Below, piece by piece: positions 10,222 to 20,799 of a DNA stretch of 64,000 nt. The notes under the pieces are model-generated. The model did not search any database and had not been told where the DNA came from. It saw nothing but the letters and a program-made list of their open reading frames with translations. The stretch comes from Hydrotaea diabolus (lineage: Eukaryota; Arthropoda; Insecta; Diptera; Muscidae): NCBI GenBank assembly GCA_963513945.1, contig OY740716.1, positions 124,920,492 to 124,984,491 of the forward strand, read 5' to 3'. Made by a program: the position numbers and the translations under genes. How positions within the stretch are numbered: position 1 is the stretch's first letter; each line of letters starts with the position of its first letter.

Positions 10222-10735
10222 TATGAGGACAGTTCAATAATTCCGTGACTTTTCGAACTTCCCTCGTAGTTATTTGAAATGCAACTCTGCTCCCATTAAG
10301 TATCATCTGTTAATAGACTACTGCCACATTTTGAGAGAGTTCCGTCATTTAGTTCGTGTTTAACAGCTGTTCAAACACACAACCTCGTGTTTTTGGTTAA
10401 CAATGAAAAAAAAGTGAATTTCGAGTGCTAATTAAACATTATTTTTGCCGAAAAAATCGCCAATCAAACCAAGTAAAAGCTTGATAAATACTATGGGGAC
10501 TCTGCACCATCGATTTCAATGGTATAAAAAGTGGTTTACTGACTTTCGTTGTGGTCCCACAATTACAAAAAATCAATACACCCGAAATGTCGAAAAAATC
10601 AACGATATGGCCGATCGAACAGAAAAAGTGTGTGAGATTGTTGATGCCATACACATTTCATATGGCAGTGTGGTCTCGATTTTAAAAGATCAGTTGATGC
10701 GTGCCGCGATTACCATTTCATCAAGATAACACGTG
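10222..10735 (+). pseudogene. Mariner-family transposon, 5' half only
   Basis: The 5' terminus ATATGAGGACAGTTCAATAA and the following 200 bases match the 5' end of the minus-strand mariner at 38090-39206, so both belong to one family. The frame encodes the N-terminal helix-turn-helix region: KKWFTDFRCG near 10530-10560, VEKINDMADRTEKV, then EIVDAIHISYGSVVSILKDQ at about 10635-10690. The sequence leaves the mariner pattern at about 10735, before any catalytic aspartate. The initiator region also carries a frameshift, so this is a 3'-truncated dead copy. Confidence 0.85.
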
Positions 10736-11461
10736 TACAGTCTTAAGGCAAAATTTCAGGAATTGGGTTACGAATTGGTACCAGAGAACCGCCTGCGGTG
10801 GCATTTTTCTGATGTGCGGTGGAAGTGAGTACCGCCACCGCAATCTAGGCGATGGTTGTGCTCATCGCACCGTCAAGAGCCATATGAATAATATTCGTGT
10901 ATCGTGTCTCGAGCAGCACCGCTTGCTCTGTTCGACTTCGGCTGTGCGGTGTTATGTGTGAATGCGAATACTAGCAACACCGCACATCACAACAACTCAA
11001 CCTCATTCACATTCATTCTGATGATGGTAATGCGGTGTTACAGTCCAGGGATGCACAACTTAAATAATATGGCCATGAAGAAGAAAAAAACTATAAACAA
11101 TCATCTTACACTTGTTCTTAGTTAAATTGCATTTTGAAAATAAATTATGTTCTTAATACAGTAGGAATCAGAAAGTACATTTTAGAGAAACAAATAGTAC
11201 AAAATAGAAAATAGCATTCTGCATCCCTGTTATAGTCTCAACGACTGAGTGTTGTTATATGTACCGTTATTTTTTGCCTCTTTTGCATTACCTACCATTT
11301 TAGCCTTGAAAGGGAAAATTGTTAAGAATGTTGATGGCATCTGGCATAAAGCAGCATTTTTGATGTATCCACCACATGCAAGGTTGCAGCGAACGACCTT
11401 GACAACATCAAAAGTTTTTTTCAAATGCAGGAAGCATTAGTAATATAAAAAATGCTTTACA
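10736..11461. other. Unassigned stretch with a GC-rich hairpin
   Basis: Sequence near 10760-10850 is GC-richer than its surroundings and holds a hairpin with arms TGCGGTGG (10815-10822) and CCACCGCA (10835-10842). TGCGGTGG also occurs just upstream at about 10793. No gene is recognised; two frames here lack domain-like features. Confidence 0.45.
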
Positions 11462-12400
11462 GTGAATTAAAAAAATCAATTTGGCAAAAAAATGGAAATA
11501 TAGCACTGTGAAAAACTGGTTTAATGAATTCAATCGTGGCCGACGCTCGCTCAAAGACGAAGGTCGTCCAAAAACGGCCGATGTACCAGAGAACGTTGAT
11601 GCCGCGCGTGAGATAGAAGCATCCTAGGTAATTTCTTCCACCAGAATACATTCGATATTGCATGAACACCTGGCTGTAAAAGAGGTTTGTTCTCGTTGGA
11701 TGCCGCACAATTTGACAATCACTCAGAAAAGGCTCGTGTCGATTGGTGCAAAGACATTTTGAAAAAATACGATCGCGGTGCTTCAAAATACGTTTATAAG
11801 ATCGTCACAGGTGACGAATCATGAATCTATGCGTATGAGCCCGAAACACAACAGCAATCGACCGTGTGGGTCTTCAAAGTCGAGCCAAATCCAACGAAAG
11901 TTGTTCTCGGAAGAAGAACTTCGAAGCAAATGGTCTCCTGTTTCTTCGGCAAAACTGGTCATGTGACGACCGTTCCACTTGAGCAACGTAGGACGGGCAG
12001 TTCTAAGTGGTACACCACAATTTGTTTGCCTGAAGTCTTCGGAGAAATTCGAAAAACGAACTAGAGAAGACGAATCATTGTGCACCATGACAATGCGATA
12101 TCTCACACATCGGCTAAAACCAGCGCATTGTTGACCGGCCTAATCGTCGAATTGGTGGGTCATCCGCTGTACAGTCCTTATTTTGGCACCCAATGACTTC
12201 TTTTTATTCCCGCACATGAAGAAAAAATGCGTGGTCAACGATTTTCGTCGCTAGGAGATTCAGTTGAAGCGTTCAATAACCATATATTGCAGGTGTCTTA
12301 ATTGGAGTGGAAAAAGTGCTTCGACAATTGGTTTGATAAATACTCGCATTTTTATTATGAGGCCAGAAATATATATAGCAGCCGTCGTAATACGGGAACA
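11462..12400 (+). pseudogene. Mariner (DD34D-type) transposase pseudogene
   Basis: The transposase can be followed almost end to end: KNWFNEFNRGRRSLKDEGRP near 11510-11570, CSRWMPHNLTI near 11690-11720, IVTGDES at about 11800-11821, QQSTVWVFKVEPNPTKVV, SKQMVSCFFGKTGHVTTVPL, WYTTICLPEVFGEIRKTN, HHDNA near 12083-12097, LVGHPLYSP, then EWKKCFDNWF near 12305-12335. The first two catalytic aspartates are present (codons 11813-11815 and 12089-12091). The third is lost: GAT has become TAT at 12179-12181, with a one-base insertion after it. The tryptophan after GDES is a TGA stop (11822-11824), and another stop is at 12061-12063. Terminal repeats were not identified. Confidence 0.92.
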
Positions 12401-12639
12401 ATTGTAAAGAATTTCGAGCTAACCATGACAGCTTTTTGCAATAATCAAGACAACAACGATAATGATACAATCCAGGATGTTCTGTTTTAACCGACTTTCT
12501 GTTCTAATTCCAGCTTGTCCAGTCTCATGATTGAAAATATGTTTACAATGACGATTTTGGTATCCATAAGTTGACGCAGTGGTAAATTATAAGACGATAC
12601 AACAACAAAGGATTACTAAAAAATACTAGTAAATTATGT

Positions 12640-12870
12640 TTACTATCGAACGTCTTAAAATTCTAAGACGATCTAGCCTTGTCCGTCTGTTGAAAGCACG
12701 ATTCAGTCCAAACGAAAACAGTTAGAGTCGAACTAACTAGATATAGGTATGTCTTATAGTCGGTGATAGGTTGGTATTGAAAATGGACCAAATCGACCAA
12801 AAGGAAGATAACTTGCCCTTTGGGGGACTAAAAAAAGTCCTTTTCAATTCTAAAATTTGTTGACAGGTTA
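12640..12870 (+). repeat. Family B dispersed repeat fragment
   Basis: AAATTCTAAGACGATC, TTGTCCGTCTGTTGAAAGCA and the downstream segment with ATATAGGTATGTCTTATAGT match the copy at 52640-52985, and more distantly those at 32885 and 57925. No protein-coding content is visible. Confidence 0.6.
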
Positions 12871-13321
12871 TCTATGAAATTTATTTATTTATCTTTTAAA
12901 TCAAACTTTTATTGACCACGCCCCCGGGCGTTTATGAAGAATCTGAATATGACATTAAAACTTTCATACAAATCCAAGTATGTACCTATATTTAAGATTT
13001 ATGACAATTTTAAACTCGGACCAGCCACTTGAGAAAGTGACGTTGCGTCTATGGACCTTATAAAACTTTTTGTGCTCTCGTTATGTTGGTAAGCATTTTT
13101 GGTGTTTTCGATTAAGACTCGATATGGGATTTATCCAGTCTTTTGAAGGAAATAAAATCCACTAAAAGTATTAAAACTTGGCAGAATTTCACAACTAAAC
13201 AAAATGTTAGTCCCCCAACGAAACAAAAATTGCAAACACACGACAGTTTGGCAAAGAGTTTATCTTTAAATGCAAGATTTTTTTCAATTAATACATAATA
13301 AAACCGCGTAAAAGTGGAACA
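12871..13321. other. AT-rich stretch with no recognised feature
   Basis: No gene or repeat is recognised before the family C left terminus at 13322. A 94-codon minus-strand frame overlapping the boundary has no domain-like pattern. Confidence 0.4.
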
Positions 13322-13761
13322 CACACAGAGAAAAATTAGGTTGGAAATCGGTGTGAACTTTAAAAACTGGGTTGCAAAAACACACTTTCTGTTCAAATGA
13401 AATGAATTTAGTTAAACTATTAGTTGTCACAGTTAGTGATTATGACACCCAACCAAATAGGAAGGACATTTTAGTTTGGTCTCAATAATCGGAGGTGACA
13501 ACTGAAAAGTTGTTTGTAGTAACCAAATCACGCTTAGTTGACTGTTTTATCATGTTATTGGATATCCCAACATCAGAATATAATCCCTATAATAATTTAT
13601 TGGTTCTAAGCACTACAAAATCTTAGCAAAAAAATTATATTTTACAAACGAAATTATTATTTTCTTCCAAATGGAATTGCATAGCCAATTGTACTTAAAC
13701 TTATCCATTGTATAAAAATTAGATGGTACAACAAGGATACAATAGATGAGATGATCATTTT

Positions 13762-14046
13762 TTAAAAACGAAATATCAAATCAAAAACTTGAAACTCAAT
13801 TAAGATTTGAAAAGAATTGCGAGTTGTAGCTTTGTTACAAATAAAATTGTTATGCTGAGTCGATCGATTTACGACTACTTGGTCAAGTTTATTTTTTTTG
13901 GTATTAAATACATTAGCGATGACGCTAACTTGTAACATCATGTCATACGCACTGTAAGGGCTAACAACATTCGCTTTACAAAAAATTGTGATTGGTATGC
14001 CAAAAGGAATAACAAAACTCGTGATGGGTTGTTTCCATCCGCTCAA
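13762..14046 (-). pseudogene. Possible P-element-like transposase fragment (weak)
   Basis: The minus-strand frame carries SGWKQPIT near its start and YDMMLQVSVIANVFNTKKNK further on. P/THAP9-type transposases have a W-K-Q-P motif followed by a strand-rich segment of roughly this spacing, which is the only basis for the suggestion. No catalytic acidic residues can be placed and the frame is only 94 codons. It may be chance similarity. Confidence 0.22.
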
Positions 14047-14489
14047 AATACGATTTCTAATTTCTCTAGTGAATCAGTAATTTGCACCAACAATACTCAC
14101 TCAAATGTGGCTAGCTCCTGCAGATTGGTCTTGGCCTGCTCTATCATCACACCTTTCTTTACTTGGTCTCACCGCAGTCGCGGACTTCCCTGCCTGCGTT
14201 TTCCGTGATAGTAATCGTCAAACGTCTTTCTGGCTAAAAGATTTGATTTCATTTGACCGACTTGTCTAAGGCAGAGCAATCGTTGTACGTACTTTGGTGC
14301 GTTAGGAAAGAGCTCACGGTTCTACGCTCGTGGATCAAAAAATATTACGAAGGATTTTTCTCTGGAAGATTGCCAAAACACGTTCTTCCGCTTTTGATTG
14401 TATCTATGATTCGGTACAGGTAGTATTGTAAAGTGTAATCTATTTAATGAGCCCAAAACTGCACCTATATGCTAACACGATCCTTCGAT

Positions 14490-14801
14490 TTATTTCAGTG
14501 CTAGCTTCTTTCTATTGTTTTTTGGCGGATTCGATGTATACAAATGCATCTTCTTGAAACTGTCGGCCGATACAATCTCGCCTTTTCCTTTTTTAGTGGC
14601 AGCACCTCTCTTGCAGCTGTCTCCATCATTTAAGTCATGCCCCCATTTACCATCAGACTCATTGAAGACGATTCTAATACAATCTATGAAAAACCTCCTT
14701 CCGACATTGTCTTTGTCGTTTTCATACCCAAGATGGACGTAGCCCTTGGCATTCAATGTGCCCATTTTATTAACCTTTGCATTTTCGAGGATTTTCTTCA
14801 T
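14490..14801 (-). CDS. Unrecognised 103-codon ORF inside the family C element
   Basis: The frame starts MKKILENAKVNKMGTLNAKG, continues YVHLGYENDKDNVGRRFF and IRIVFNESDGKWGHDLND, then has a Lys-rich segment KRGAATKKGKGE and ends in a basic tail, NNRKKLALK. It is hydrophilic, with a plausible globular core and basic ends that would suit nucleic-acid binding. I recognise no family. It is one of the longer undamaged frames in a region of decayed sequence, which argues weakly for recent constraint or youth. Chance remains possible. Confidence 0.35.
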   Translation of the reverse strand: MKKILENAKVNKMGTLNAKGYVHLGYENDKDNVGRRFFIDCIRIVFNESDGKWGHDLNDGDSCKRGAATKKGKGEIVSADSFKKMHLYTSNPPKNNRKKLALK

Positions 14802-15139
14802 TAAGATGTTGAAAAGACCTCTTGCTGTAGTGAATGGCTAGGATAGGTCACTTTAAAATGTAACTAAGGATTAGGTGTCACTCAGTGTCAAAGGCGTACT
14901 AACTTTAACTAAATGTTCGTGGTAATGACACCCGAATTCAAAGATAACCTATTACCAACTATCTATAACAATATCTATTGCATGTAAAAATTTAGTTCCG
15001 ATAATCATCTTAACAAATGATTATTTCGGTGTACCCAATCAACATTTGGTTGTAGCGATAGAATATAGCCAGTACGAGCAACCTACAACAATCGGTGGGA
15101 AACAAATTCGGCTGTGCCAAAAAATATTTTCCCTGTGTG

Positions 15140-16829
15140 CACAAAAAGACGTTCCTTATTTGGATTTGTCTCCGACTGAAATTCTCTACAAAAGAGAACA
15201 TGGCCTTAAAAACTTAAATACTTGGGGCAGTTCGGGGAGGCATCCAAAATCTTACATGTCCTTCAGCTTATATGTTTTGTTGTTTCTGCACTATGTCGAC
15301 ATTGCAATTTTCATATTAATTGAAAAAAAAATATTTAAATTAAAAACGGTCCATTTTATCAACATAACATCAGAACAGAAAAAGGGATCTACTTAAAAAA
15401 ATAACTATTTTTTATTGGTTTGGAACCGCAAAAGTCACTTTCATGTTTGTTGTTTGCTTAAAAGAAATATTTTGCCAGTTCCATTCAATCGCATATGAAG
15501 AACTTACTCAATCCACAGGAAAATGTAAATTAGATGATTTTCCACCTATAATTTTAAATGGGTGCATCGAAGACACCACAGGCACAAAAAATGAATATAA
15601 CCTCTTGGATTTATCATGAATAATTAGGCATCGCGGCTTGAATTTCCATTCAAATTCTTAACGACCACAAACACTTATAATGAAAAAAAACAACTATGTT
15701 TGTTAAAAACACGGCAGATGCCAAACGCAAACGAGATCCTTACAAAATACTGGATTAGTGTTGCCAGCCATTTATCTGCTTTGTGTTGGCAGTATAAATA
15801 GGCCCTTAATAGTTTGATATCCAATACAGCTATATTTAATGAAATTGAATGAGGTTTAACATGAATAAAAGAAAAATGAGTTCCATACACTGACAAAATG
15901 TTATTTGAGATGCTTAATGTAGCAATGTTTATCAGCCACCCTGTAAATTTGGTCCGAATATTATTTTACAAACTAGCTACCAAAAATGCACATTTCCCGC
16001 AAATTCGCATTGTGTGACAAACAATATTCACACCTCTAATACCAAATATATGTATGTACGTAATGTTTGTATATATATAAGGGTGGCATTAAAGAAATAC
16101 TAAATGTGGAATCCTGAACATGTGTTTGGAAATGACAGTGAAATAAAACTAGTTAGAAAAGGCTAGGCCATAACAAGATATCCTAGTAAGGGGAGTCCGT
16201 AATTTCGTATGCCGCAAGCAGTTATTTCGTATGCCATTTAAGATTCTCCGAACAACTGTTGACCACTCTAATGTATGCGTACTACGGGTATTCCCATTCA
16301 TGCCTGTAGAACGATATGTTTGCTTGCCGTCTTGGAATCATTTCGATAACGTTGACGGAGACAATCCTCAAACCTCCCTTTGGATGACAGAAGCTATAGT
16401 TGGCTTCATGCACGTTCTACATCTGCTCTTTTTTGTAGTTTGTGCGAGTGTGTTTAATCCTTTTAGGAAAAAGTTGTTGATATAAATTCCAATCGTGTTA
16501 ACCAGTCTGTCAATGAAGTGTTAGACAGCTTTGGAAGGAAAAGTTTGATTGGATTGCTTTCAATTGGCAGTTTTATAAGAATAGCACATCAAAGTACACA
16601 TTTTGCATAGGAAGGTAAAGAACATTCGCAATGATTTCGACACATGTCCTCGCGCCATCTTCATTTATGCGTTTACTATTATGAAGATTATGATACGAGT
16701 AATGAACATAAAAATACGAGATATGAACGTTCCACAAGTCCTGTTTATATCGGTGGGGACTTTGCCCAAAACACTACTAAAATTTCCTTACAAACAAAAA
16801 ATTTCGGCTGCAATCACCAAATGTTGATA
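15140..16829. other. Stretch with no gene; one transposon-like terminus
   Basis: TTTATCAGCCACCCTGTA at 15928-15945 duplicates the motif near 6866 and looks like a right terminus of a small TA-targeted element. A (TA)n run lies near 16069-16080. Frames of 116, 84 and 86 codons occur but lack recognisable domains. Confidence 0.4.
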
Positions 16830-17310
16830 ATCGCAATGGACATTCGGTTTGACATACCACAAGGTGATATATATGATCATCGTATTGTACGCGCCACTTA
16901 TTGATCGACGAAACGCTTAAAATGTATTTAGTTGCAATAACTGGTGGCAACCAACATTTGCCAACATCTTGTTGTTGTAACCGAATATTGGTGATGATAT
17001 CTAAACTTTCATCATAACAAAAATCAAAGATAATCCTATTATTTTTGTTTTAGCAAATCGTTTATTCAGTTCAAATCTTCCATCATATTTTTTTCTTTTT
17101 TTCGGCATGACCGTGCCTATGTTTCAGAGCACTGCACGTAAATATTTCGGGTAACAAGTGTTGCATGTCGACTTTTAGATCCCAAAATTCTTTCTGGAGT
17201 TTCGGATACTCCGTACTTTCTACTGATACTTCAGTTACAATTACTGAACATTCACTATATAGGCTTTAAATACTCAATGTATTCGCTGTCACAACAGACG
17301 TTATGGCAAC
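16830..17310. repeat. Degenerate family C-related sequence
   Basis: GATACTTCAGTTACAATTAC (about 17226) closely matches the interior of the family C copy near 20670-20690. Segments with GGCAACCAACATTTG and GTTGTAACCGAAT resemble family C right-half motifs. Neither terminus is intact. Confidence 0.4.
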
Positions 17311-17541
17311 CCTTGGTTTTGAAGACATTTGTGTCTACGCACCAATAATTGGCAATGACAACAATAATCTTTATTAACGGAAGAATAGTAAAATCATTAA
17401 TAAAAATGATCGACGTGACTTCAGCTGGTCATGATAAAAGACTTAGGGTCACGTATATTCCAAAGAGCAAAATATATTTTTTTTCCAAAATACGCAGGGG
17501 CCAAGATATGAATTCGGTGAAATTTTCCATTATTATTGAAC

Positions 17542-17612
17542 AAAAAACATATATTGTTGAGGTGACTGCCCCTGGCCGAAGAGTTTCGGGTCAATCCGGT
17601 ACATAGAACCGG
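17542..17612 (+). repeat. 71-bp inverted partner of the LINE 5' end
   Basis: This segment matches the reverse complement of 18222-18292 at all but about two positions, including GGCCGAAGAGTTTCGGGTCA. It thus repeats, in opposite orientation, the first part of the LINE fragment at 17806-18288. It ends abruptly after AGAACCGG, beyond which the copies diverge. The arms are about 610 bases apart and could pair in a single strand. Confidence 0.85.
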
Positions 17613-17851
17613 TTTTCCATTGATGGGAGCCGGCGGTGAACGGTTTATTGGTTTTCGATTGATATCATTGGTGTCACACTGAGTCTATATTTCTTTTTAT
17701 AAAGTATTTTAATTAACATAAAGATTAATAGCTTTTGCCTTAAGCTTAATAGAGCAAATTTAAGGGACTGATCAAGAAAATAGGCATTGTAATTTTAATT
17801 ATGGTTGTTGTTGTTGTAACAACAATATATTTATTTTGAAGTCTTGTTCGT

Positions 17852-18262
17852 CTATGGGGGATCTTCTTTGATATTCAGGAGAAGGAAACGCGCCATTTGA
17901 ACTGGATGCGTCCACAGAGACCTGGGGGTCAGCTGAGTGGGCTTGGTCGGACAATTCAAGAGGTGCAGTACATCATGTGGTCCCTGGTGGCAGGCGGGAC
18001 AGATGTCCGGAACGTTAGCATCAATTCGTGCCCAGTAAGAATTGAGGCGGCTGCACCATCCAGATCTCAGCTGCGCCAGAACCACGCGCGTCTGCCGAGG
18101 TAGTACTTTCTCCTCAGGTGAAATCTCCAGGGGATGTTCCCCTAGCACTACATTCCAGCAGCAGTATCCAGCTACCACACGGTAGCTAGATACTGCTGCT
18201 GCGACATCAATCCCGCGACTGCCGGTTCTATATACCGGATTGACCCGAAACTCTTCGGCCAA
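17852..18262 (-). pseudogene. LINE pol C-terminal fragment with Cys/His motif
   Basis: The 136-codon open frame contains LPRQTRVVLAQLRSGWCSRL, SYWARIDANVPDICPACHQ and GPHDVLHLLNCPTKPTQL, followed by RSLWTHPVQMARFLLL and a stop. The CPAC...HDVLHLLNCP arrangement is the C-terminal zinc-binding motif found after reverse transcriptase or RNase H in jockey/I-type LINEs. It is uninterrupted, so the insertion is fairly young, but it lacks endonuclease and reverse transcriptase. Its N-terminal quarter contains the hairpin at 18156-18201, which encodes the odd stretch DVAAAVSSYRVVAGYCCW. Confidence 0.82.
18156..18201. repeat. 21-bp-arm hairpin inside the LINE fragment
   Basis: The first arm (18156-18176) begins CAGCAGCAGTATC and the second (18181-18201) ends GATACTGCTGCTG. 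The 21-nt arms pair with a single mismatch around an ACAC loop. The structure lies within coding sequence and is strong enough to form in RNA. Confidence 0.92.
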
Positions 18263-18301
18263 GGGCAGTCACCTCAACAATATATGTTTTTTAATTATGG
18301 T

Positions 18302-19955
18302 AAGGGCTATCGGTGTTATCATAAATAGATTTACGCTTAGACAACGCTTTCAAACTATCCAAATATGCTTCAGATATCGATTTGCGGAACTTATAGATAT
18401 CATCGAGTTTTTAATGGCTTACATAGTCGTCCAGTTGCCCAAAATCATTTTCAAATTTTTATTGTAATGAATAACTTGATTATTTGGCATTATTTTTTAC
18501 AATTTAAATTTCTATCGGGTTTAAAAAACGCCTTCAAATTGCTGCAGTTGAGCACGATCCGACTTGTTAATCTGATTTTGACCACGAAAACGCAATATAT
18601 CTTTACCAGCGCAACAGTTGTTCAATGAAAATGTGATATTTACAACAGTAGTTCTCGTTCGTTCAGGGAGAACCTAACCTTAAAGAGATCAGTTTTTCTT
18701 TTGAAAGTTAGAGTTGGGTAGCTTTCTGATCAGGATCGTCGAGGTCCCGAGGTAAATCCAGTGGGAAGCCACGATAAAACATGTCAAATGGCCATTTGGT
18801 AACATGAAAGCTGTTCAATTTGTGTAGAAAAACAGTTCTTCCAAATTGAATATCCCTCAAGATCTGTCCTCGTTTAGGGCTTATCTGACAGATATGAGCT
18901 ATCGTCGCGTTAGTTTTTTTATAATCCCCTAGAATGCACTAGATTTTAATTTTTAAATCTAGCACGTTTATTTGGCATCGAGCGAACATACATACAAATT
19001 ATGTATTTCAATATAAATGAGTGCGTGTGTGTGTGTGAATTCACTTCGACTGTATATCAAGTGCATACACGCACACATTATTTGATTTTCATGAACCGCT
19101 TCCAAATCCTAATTTAAATGCAATTATCACTAATGGCTGTTATTTTCAGCGGGTTTAAGGTTTTGTCATCGTCATGCCCACACCCCCACATCCCACTTCA
19201 TCAGCTAACACAGTCTCATTGTCTTATTGTCATACCACCTCTAAGCGCACAGTGGGTCTGGGTTTATCGTAATCGGTTAGAAGTCTTTGCAAGGCGATTG
19301 TTCATTGAAACGAGTATTGAAACATATCATTCGTGTTGAAGGCTTGCGAAAACAATTGAGTATATTTCATAGACAACCGGATATTTGATGTTCTAGTACG
19401 CGATGTTGGTTAATCTAGATTCTACTATAATATCTCAAACAATGTCAATAAATATTTAAGTATAAAAGAAATGTTAATAAAGATTATAATATAAATGGAA
19501 CACATTTAAATACCAGTACGATGGCGGCAACCGCTTAGGCAAAAATTCCGCTGGCATAGAAGACTTCCTGTTGTAATCAGCGAATGTTGCTAATCTTGTT
19601 GTAAAAAAAGTTCGAAGTACATTAAAATGGTAGCTTTGATATTAGCGTGCAGAAATAACCAACAAATCGGTTGCACTAAGTAAATGTAAATAAAAATAAT
19701 AGGTTGTCAGAACCGCCTGTTATGGCAACTACTAATTTCGTTCTAATAACCATCTTATTTAAAATGAAAGAAATTGAAAAATATTAAAATGTTTTTTGGT
19801 ATGTATTGTTGGTCAATAAAAACTGCTATGATTACTTCATGGTCAAAATTCTAATATGGGACTATTTAATTTGGAATGACTAAGCTTAATTGACCTTTTA
19901 CTGTTATATAGACTTTGGATATATATGAATGTTCCATGTACTAAAAATTTCATTG
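18302..19955. other. Stretch with no gene; short TG/CA repeats
   Basis: A (GT)n run lies near 19022-19037, with CA-rich sequence around 19070. Frames of 75, 87 and 73 codons are unremarkable. Around 19500-19600, GGCGGCAACC and GTTGCTAATCTTGTTG loosely resemble family C, too weakly to annotate firmly. Confidence 0.4.
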
Positions 19956-19959
19956 CACG

Positions 19960-20111
19960 TACAGACATTCTGAAATATGTACGGTTTTATGTTCCGAACG
20001 TTTCATTGCACGAACATTCTGTTATGCTGATAAAATACTTGGAGTACACCGAATCACAATCATTCGGTTAGCAAGTAAATCGGTTGTGACAACGAATCTG
20101 TTTTCTGTGTG
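19960..20111 (+). repeat. Family C dispersed repeat, right-end fragment
   Basis: The segment contains ACTTGGAGTACACC and CATTCGGTTAGC, then GGTTGTGACAACGAATCTG, and ends TTTTCTGTGTG at 20111, matching the other family C right ends. A short internal repetition (CATTGCACGTACAGACATTC and CATTGCACGAACATTC) is present. Confidence 0.6.
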
Positions 20112-20255
20112 CAGTAACGCTGTTTATTTTTTTTAGGCATACCGACATTAACAAAAGTCGCAGGAAAATGTATGAGGTATACAACTGCCATATGTTGAAA
20201 GCCCAAAAGCTCTGAGTCGACTCGCAGTGCTTCTAAGTCTTTTTACCCTCTAATA

Positions 20256-20782
20256 CACACAGAGTAAAATTTAGTTGGAAATCGGTTGGATCTACATAAA
20301 CTCCTTTGCGAAAAAATAACCTCGGTTGCACTCACCAAATATTGATCGGTCATACCAATGAAACGCATAAAATGTATTGTATAGGGTGATCCATCAATTT
20401 TTCAGAACAAAAAAATATTATAAAAATTCAAATCAAGTGTGGAATCTTTATTGTTAATTTGAAAGGACATTTTATGGCTTTTATTTTTTGAATATAATTT
20501 CCTTCAAATGTTGGCCGCAACTACGCCTCAGGGCTTCCATTCTATCACAACCAAAAGCGAAAAGAAAAATTCAGTAAAAATCCACCAATCCGTCCACCAT
20601 CTTTTCCTCTTTTTCCCCCTTTGTGCTTTAGGGTACTTCAAGTATTCGGAATATTTTGTATTTTCTGCCGATACTTTAGTTACAATTACTAAACGTTACA
20701 GAGCACCATCTAACTACAATCAACCTCACCCATTCGGTTGACAAAAAAATCCAGTTGTGGCAACGAATCTGTTCTCTGTGTG
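20256..20782. mobile_element. Family C element with both ends, interrupted by another transposon
   Basis: CACACAGAG (20256-20264) and CTCTGTGTG (20774-20782) are exact inverted ends, each flanked outside by TA (20254-20255 and 20783-20784), consistent with a TA-targeted MITE. The left interior has TTTAGTTGGAAATCGGTTGG and the right interior CCAGTTGTGGCAACGAATC. At about 20394 the sequence switches to the end of a different transposon, so the copy is nested. Confidence 0.65.
20394..20530 (-). mobile_element. Terminus of an ITm-like transposon inserted in family C
   Basis: AGGGTGATCCATCAA begins the fragment, and the next 130 bases match the copy at 30539-30690. On the minus strand it reads CGQHLKEIIFKK then stop, the typical last residues of an insect ITm transposase, followed by the 3' non-coding end and terminal repeat. 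Only this 3' end is present. Confidence 0.65.
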
Positions 20783-20799
20783 TATAGAATGGAGTGTGT

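Larger units (their letters stand above)
13322..15139. mobile_element. Family C element, putative full-length copy
   Basis: The left end begins CACACAGAG (13322) and continues TTAGGTTGGAAATCGGTG, matching the left end at 20256. The right end finishes CCCTGTGTG at 15139 after the CATTTGGTTGTAGCGAT block shared by other family C right ends. The dinucleotide CA lies just outside both ends, which may be a 2-bp duplication or chance. At 1.8 kb this is longer than the other copies and it contains minus-strand reading frames at 13762-14046 and 14490-14801. Alternatively two separate end fragments may flank unrelated DNA. Confidence 0.5.
17806..18288 (-). mobile_element. 5'-truncated LINE insertion with 13-bp target duplication
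   Basis: On the minus strand the insertion starts near 18288 and ends in a 3' tail of AACAACAAC-type repeats near 17806-17822. TTTTAATTATGGT occurs at both edges (17793-17805 and 18289-18301), a 13-bp duplication of the kind made by target-primed reverse transcription. Only the last part of the pol frame is present, coding at 17852-18262. Tail type and C-terminal motif suggest a jockey/I/LOA-like LINE; the clade is uncertain. Confidence 0.85.

Noticed and set aside
14100..14420. Possible LINE RT-like sequence on the minus strand
   Set aside because: Some phrases felt familiar but no catalytic or conserved block could be placed; left unannotated.
17806..17822. GTTGTTGTTGTTGTAACAAC as an independent hairpin or microsatellite
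   Set aside because: It sits exactly at the 3' end of the LINE insertion next to the target duplication and is best read as the element's tail.
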